In this document: positions 61,301-64,000 of the stretch, one piece after another
Numbering within the stretch: position 1 is the first letter of the stretch
Layout of the letters: each line of letters begins with the position of its first letter
Assembly (NCBI GenBank): GCA_905221605.1
Contig: CAJNDS010002256.1
Location: forward strand, 446,571-510,570
DNA length: 64,000 nt
Origin: Symbiodinium natans
Taxonomy: Eukaryota; Sar; Dinophyceae; Suessiales; Symbiodiniaceae
Direction of reading: 5' to 3'
The notes under the pieces: generated by a model
The model's database searches: none
Told to the model about the DNA's origin: nothing
What the model saw: only the letters and a program-made list of their open reading frames with translations
Program-made: the position numbers and the translations under genes

Positions 61301-63373
61301 TCAAGCAAAGACGGACGGCCGTATACGCAAGTTGCTGGACTCAAGGTGGAGGGTCAGCCGTGCGTTTGGTGTGGTGGCGTGCCCTGCACTACCAACAATG
61401 CCAACCTTTGCGAGCCCTACGAGTTTGTCACTCATGGTGAAGGACATGCCTACGACATCAACAATGAGCTGAACTTCTACTCAGCGGCCTGTGAGGACGG
61501 GAAGGCTGTCCAGGACCACCACCTGGGCACAGCCATTGCACACGTCGGAGTCACCCGTGTGGTGGATTGCGGAAATCCCAACCCCCTGTGGCGCGGAGTC
61601 AGCAGGACGTGTGGGGCTTGCCAGGTCATTGTCGCACCAGAGGCTGCCACATCCTACCGTTCCTGCGAGGGCTACTGCCAGGCACAAGGGGGTTTGGCCT
61701 GCAAGAAGGCTTTCAAGGCAAGCCTGCACAGCTGTGATGTCGGCACGGAGATGAGCTGCGCAGCAGAGTTCACCTCGGCCCTGTCTCCTTTGTGTGAGTG
61801 CGCTGCGCCAGAAAAGCAGCCACCCCCTGACGGGATTCAGCAGCTAAATGGGCAGTGTGGCGGCCTGGACTGGAAGGGTTACGTGAAGTGCCAAACTGGT
61901 ACAGTCTGCAAGTTCGTGACCGAGTACTATTCGCAATGCCAGCTGCCAAGGGCAGCATCCCAAGCGAATCCGACCGAGGGCACCGGCAACATCGACGACG
62001 ATGTGCTTGGTGTAGAGGTGGCTGAAGCTGGAGCGGGTGAAGCCATTGGCCCTGCACATGGGGCCTCTGCTGGACCGACGGTGGTAGTGCCAGTAGCGCC
62101 CAAATCTAACACGGCAGTGGTGCCGGTTGTAGCACCGGTTGTGGCACCCTCGGTCAAAACAGCCGAGCTCCCAACACCAGCGAAGCCCGCTGAGCTCCCA
62201 ACACCATTGACACCCGCCGTGGCGCCAGCGACCCAAACAGCAGCAACACCGACACTGGCAGGCCCAGAGATCGCAGCACCGGCGACACCGACCCTGGGAG
62301 CTGCAGAGCCAGCATCGTTCGGCACACCGACACTCGAACTCTCAACGCCTCAGCCTCTCAGCCCCGCCGCTGCAGACACACCCGGAACGCCTGCAGACGC
62401 CGATGCGAAAGATACCAAGGCCGTGCACATCGATGTCGCAGGCCCATCTGCTTCCAATGTACCAGCAGTCCCTGCGGCCACTGTGGCTGCTGTTGTGGCA
62501 CCTGTGGCGCAGGTGGTATCTGGTGGAACAGCTGCAGGCACTGTCACCCCTGCCGGCACTGTGAACTCTGCCGGCACTGTGACCCCTGCGGGCACTGCCA
62601 CGCCTGCTACAGGCACCGCCACTGCGGGCACTGAGACCCCAACGGGCGCTGTGACACCTGCGGGCACTGCCACTCCTGGAGGCACTGTGACCCCTGCAGG
62701 CCCTGCAGGCACCCTGGCCCCTGCAAACACTGCAGGCGCTGACACCCCAACGGGCGCTCTGACCCCTGCAAACACGGCCACCCCTGCAGGCACGGTGACC
62801 CCTACAAACATTGCCACTGCAGGCACTGAGACCCCAGCCCCTGCAGGTACTGCTACCCCTGCAGGCATGGTGACACCTGCAGGCACTGTTACCGACTCCG
62901 CTGCGAAAGATGCAGATGCAGCACACATCGAAGTCGTAAACCCGTCTGCCGCCAGTGTACCAGCAGTGCCTGCGGCCGCTGTGGCTGCTGTTGTGGCACC
63001 TGTGGTGAGTGTGGTGTCTGGTGGCACTGCCACCCCTGCAAACACTGAAGCCTCTGCAGGTGATCAAACCGCTGCGGGCGCTGTACCCTCTGCAGGAACT
63101 GAATCCTCTGCGGGCACAGGTGTGTCGGTGCCGACAATCCCTCCTGTGGCCACCGTGGCTCCTCTGGGCCCTGTGGCTACTGTGGCCCCTCTGGCCACCA
63201 TCAGCCCCACGGGCTCTTCCCCTACTCTTGCCAAGGACGCGAGCAGTTTAGCTCTGTTCTTGTGTGTGTGTGTGTGTGTTTGCTCGTGTTTGTTGAACGG
63301 TGTATGCAGTTTCCAGGCCCTTCTCCGGCTCTTTACTTTTCGCCCCATCGTTCACTCAGTTGATGCGAGATAG
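58349..63373 (+). CDS. secreted modular cysteine-rich protein with PAN-like domain, seven WCGG modules, CBM1 and mucin-like tail
   Basis: An open frame of 1,674 codons without introns. The start is the first ATG of the frame and opens a signal peptide (residues 1-22, hydrophobic LLGLVFGLL core, likely cut after AEA). Domains in order: degenerate cysteine module (about 34-110); PAN/apple-like domain (134-218, Cys150, 176, 180, 184, 193, 214); seven modules of about 90 residues starting near 236, 356, 448, 557, 653, 867 and 966, each with a CLSS-x-DG motif, PCVWCGG and a C-terminal LCEPYD-like motif; two copies of another cysteine module (762-838, 1074-1150) with NPNPxW and CEC; CBM1 (1162-1200); then a Pro/Ala/Thr/Gly/Val-rich region to about 1635. 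CBM1 binds crystalline cellulose and PAN domains bind protein or sugar (family knowledge). A role in the cellulosic wall, adhesion or feeding is inferred. I cannot name the WCGG module. The C-terminal 40 residues are partly encoded by a GT microsatellite, so the true 3' end is uncertain. The long Pro/Ala-rich frames on the opposite strand are shadows of this gene. Confidence 0.92.
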   Translation: MTRDSSVLLGLVFGLLSLEAEAYEYGQHYDNTSCLLWQGDGCESIREEKLCVNSRDGMAHDLFGSLRLGKPCAWHKSGVCARVDDWTRKLEDPSDYTVAKCKEGATIDDTIAMVTPPAASQSQFSSDARAHMPWSKVELTPMDGGEDRACRGVMQIQTGHVARLFNVWTAQNLDDCKALCTNRCKGVEFQAKNKYCEVWYGDILFSTRNPGFECYARKDQDEAAKLAMVRPQDQSCLRAEPKGCAALKDRFSCLSSKDASGNGDVFGLKVHDEPCVWCGGGLCHTGGSSMCEPFDFLLRGEGKDHAFGSFTASGTFETPSCEEGQAAVFAQTDTWWQPEPPLQAELAKLSPVVGGCASIQDMATCLSSKDGSSNATWGYTPYKVKGEACVWCGGVPCTDASTSLCMPFDLVMNGQGPHHNTFYAKHSFKVATIKESENVVGADVEVQCLSGDNAGCGTLTDAFKCLASVDGRPNATIFGRKVKGQPCVWCNGRNCNSAGSLCEAYDLQMNGEGSVFVTSFDKNPMVAQCEGGMVKAHPHVHSAVLDLPAPKMDDLGCLTVHPAGCMAITDKLGCLSSIDGSVDASFGGFKIRGQPCVWCGGTSCTDGGSFKCAPFDYLTKGATKVFPHVTAVSATVAQCHAESRTFPEQELACLKTAETGCNYIRDMETCVSSKEGRPYEFIAGFKVKGQPCVWCGGGQCNTGSPNLCEPYEYAVNGAGHAFATQLSTALYSRASCDKDGQPGAVQLPSHMEVHGYHQAVQCGHPNPMWMKVGKTCGFCKVLVPSIKEQFASCAEYCTSQGGLKCKSAAFGDLGSCDVKQPASCETDFPVHRHAICECEPSTSALKETNEAFAQAVARPEADTNQHCLNSVATGCGSITDKLICLSSVDGSPNATYRGTKIAGQPCAWCGGVACTSHDPSVKCVALDFLVNGQGPAYATRHVTALTVDVAGCDKSESTRNFGDVSCLKRKENGCNTIQDKETCLSSKDGRPYTQVAGLKVEGQPCVWCGGVPCTTNNANLCEPYEFVTHGEGHAYDINNELNFYSAACEDGKAVQDHHLGTAIAHVGVTRVVDCGNPNPLWRGVSRTCGACQVIVAPEAATSYRSCEGYCQAQGGLACKKAFKASLHSCDVGTEMSCAAEFTSALSPLCECAAPEKQPPPDGIQQLNGQCGGLDWKGYVKCQTGTVCKFVTEYYSQCQLPRAASQANPTEGTGNIDDDVLGVEVAEAGAGEAIGPAHGASAGPTVVVPVAPKSNTAVVPVVAPVVAPSVKTAELPTPAKPAELPTPLTPAVAPATQTAATPTLAGPEIAAPATPTLGAAEPASFGTPTLELSTPQPLSPAAADTPGTPADADAKDTKAVHIDVAGPSASNVPAVPAATVAAVVAPVAQVVSGGTAAGTVTPAGTVNSAGTVTPAGTATPATGTATAGTETPTGAVTPAGTATPGGTVTPAGPAGTLAPANTAGADTPTGALTPANTATPAGTVTPTNIATAGTETPAPAGTATPAGMVTPAGTVTDSAAKDADAAHIEVVNPSAASVPAVPAAAVAAVVAPVVSVVSGGTATPANTEASAGDQTAAGAVPSAGTESSAGTGVSVPTIPPVATVAPLGPVATVAPLATISPTGSSPTLAKDASSLALFLCVCVCVCSCLLNGVCSFQALLRLFTFRPIVHSVDAR
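61832..61948 (+). other. CBM1 (fungal-type cellulose-binding) domain within the large CDS
   Basis: Residues 1162-1200 show the CBM1 signature: GQCGG, then KCQTGTVC, then EYYSQC, with four cysteines at family spacing and length (about 36-39 residues). Two of the three aromatic residues of the flat binding face are present as the YY pair. The N-terminal aromatic expected just before GQCGG is replaced (QQLNGQCGG). A Trp sits in the following loop (GLDWKGY). The domain is at the junction between the cysteine modules and the PAT-rich region, the usual place for a CBM next to a linker. Confidence 0.9.
62383..63220 (+). repeat. coding minisatellite for PAGT-type mucin-like repeats
   Basis: Imperfect 15- to 18-bp units of the type GGCACTGTGACCCCTGC encode PAGTVTPAGT-like peptides. 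A longer block of about 43 residues (AKD..AHI.V..PSA..VPAVPAA..AAVVAPV..VVSGGTA) occurs twice, beginning near 62404 and near 62908, so the tail grew by duplication at two scales. The Thr/Ser/Pro content predicts dense O-glycosylation and an extended rod. Confidence 0.85.
63257..63280 (+). repeat. GT microsatellite read through by the end of the large CDS
   Basis: A (TG)n run translates as CVCVCV inside a hydrophobic tail. An AG acceptor-like site (TTTCCAG, ending near 63315) follows, so this stretch could be intron or 3' UTR rather than coding. An approximate 21-bp direct repeat with a 44-bp period spans the stop codon (63354-63374 and 63398-63418). Confidence 0.7.
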
Positions 63374-63696
63374 TTGCAATTGTTGGCTCCTTCCTTGACT
63401 CAGTTGATGCGGGATAGTCATACTTTGGTGGATAGATGTTGGCCCCCAATTCCAGAAGGGGGCGTGTGTGTGTGCAGTCTTGAGATATACGACACAACCA
63501 GCAGTGCTGCCAAAAAATCAGCACAGAAGAAGACCAGATGTGACAGCAGTGCGGTGCGAATCAGCCGCTCAATGAGATGTGCCACACTTTCATGCAAACA
63601 GCAAGACCACACAGTAAGTTGAGTTGCAAGACGGCCCGCAGATCCGTACAAGCATTTGTCAGAGCAAGTCCGGTTTAAAGCACATAGTTTCGTGCA

Positions 63697-63718
63697 GGGG
63701 GGGGGGGGGGGGGGGGGC
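63697..63718 (+). repeat. poly-G run
   Basis: About 21 G in a row. Such runs are prone to length error in assemblies. Confidence 0.95.
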
Positions 63719-63977
63719 GCAGCCCTTGCTCATGACTGCGCCCAACGAAGCTAGTGAGCAGGGGGAAGTGCTAAGGGACGCCTTGTACCTGCAAGTCTGC
63801 AAAGAGTTTCATAGCTTGTGACATCTTTGAACTCTTATGGTGCATGGTCGACAGTCATAATCTTTTGATCTGTGTCGCAGCAATACCTCTGATGAGACAG
63901 GATGCTGATCGTTGCATCAGAAGTAGTGAAGCATTGTGCGCGTTGCGTTACCTTCTCGCGGAGGATGGCTTATCTGC

Positions 63978-64000
63978 GTGTGTGTGTGTGTGTGTGTGTT
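63978..64000 (+). repeat. GT microsatellite at the right edge
   Basis: TGTGTG run continuing to the last base of the window. Confidence 0.95.

Noticed and set aside
62342-63067. Two minus-strand frames of over 230 codons
   Set aside because: They are the complement of the PAGT-coding minisatellite of the large gene.

Overview
The window reads as nuclear DNA of a dinoflagellate, probably a Symbiodiniaceae-like alga. This is inferred from four things: scattered internal arrays of the plant/dinoflagellate telomere heptamer TTTAGGG; very low gene density; diverged LINE C-terminal modules of a type I recall from dinoflagellate genomes (memory, not searched); and a secreted protein that combines a CBM1 cellulose-binding domain with repeated cysteine-rich modules. 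I see no bacterial operons, rRNA, convincing tRNA or CRISPR array. Most open frames in the window are chance frames in repeat-rich, moderately GC-rich DNA.

Layout. 1-4.8 kb: telomere-like blocks, a GGAAACCC minisatellite, a MITE copy, and a broken antisense gene with a C2H2 finger (2765-3818, minus). 4.8-7.6 kb: segmental duplication A copy 1, with AT-rich microsatellite and an AGCACCAG minisatellite. 7.6-15.4 kb: no confident gene; a diverged repeat pair at 12.7-13.2 kb and a tandem pair D at 13.3/14.0 kb. 15.4-16.2 kb: duplication B copy 1. 17-20.5 kb: two large telomere-like arrays, one beside a MITE. 20.6-25.3 kb: a hairpin MITE followed by second copies of C, A, B and C, forming a patchwork of duplicated blocks. 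25.9-26.7 kb: a plausible unidentified coding exon. 27.6-34 kb: two LINE remnants; the second is split by a 1,054-bp TIR element with an 8-bp target-site duplication. 37.1-37.4 kb: a 10-bp A-tract repeat. 39.3-40.7 kb: a foldback-like inverted array. 42.8-43.0 kb: a CGAAACATACCC minisatellite. 45-55 kb: two more MITE copies and two weak multi-exon gene candidates. 58.3-63.4 kb: the only confident protein gene.

The main gene (58349-63373, plus) is an uninterrupted 1,674-codon frame. Its layout is signal peptide, a degenerate cysteine module, a PAN/apple-like domain, seven WCGG cysteine modules (several with an NAT sequon at the same place), two copies of a second cysteine module, a CBM1 domain, and a long Pro/Ala/Thr-rich mucin-like region. 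It is best read as a secreted, heavily glycosylated, cellulose-binding cell-wall or surface protein. The rest of the window is mainly mobile-element and duplication history rather than a set of co-operating genes.
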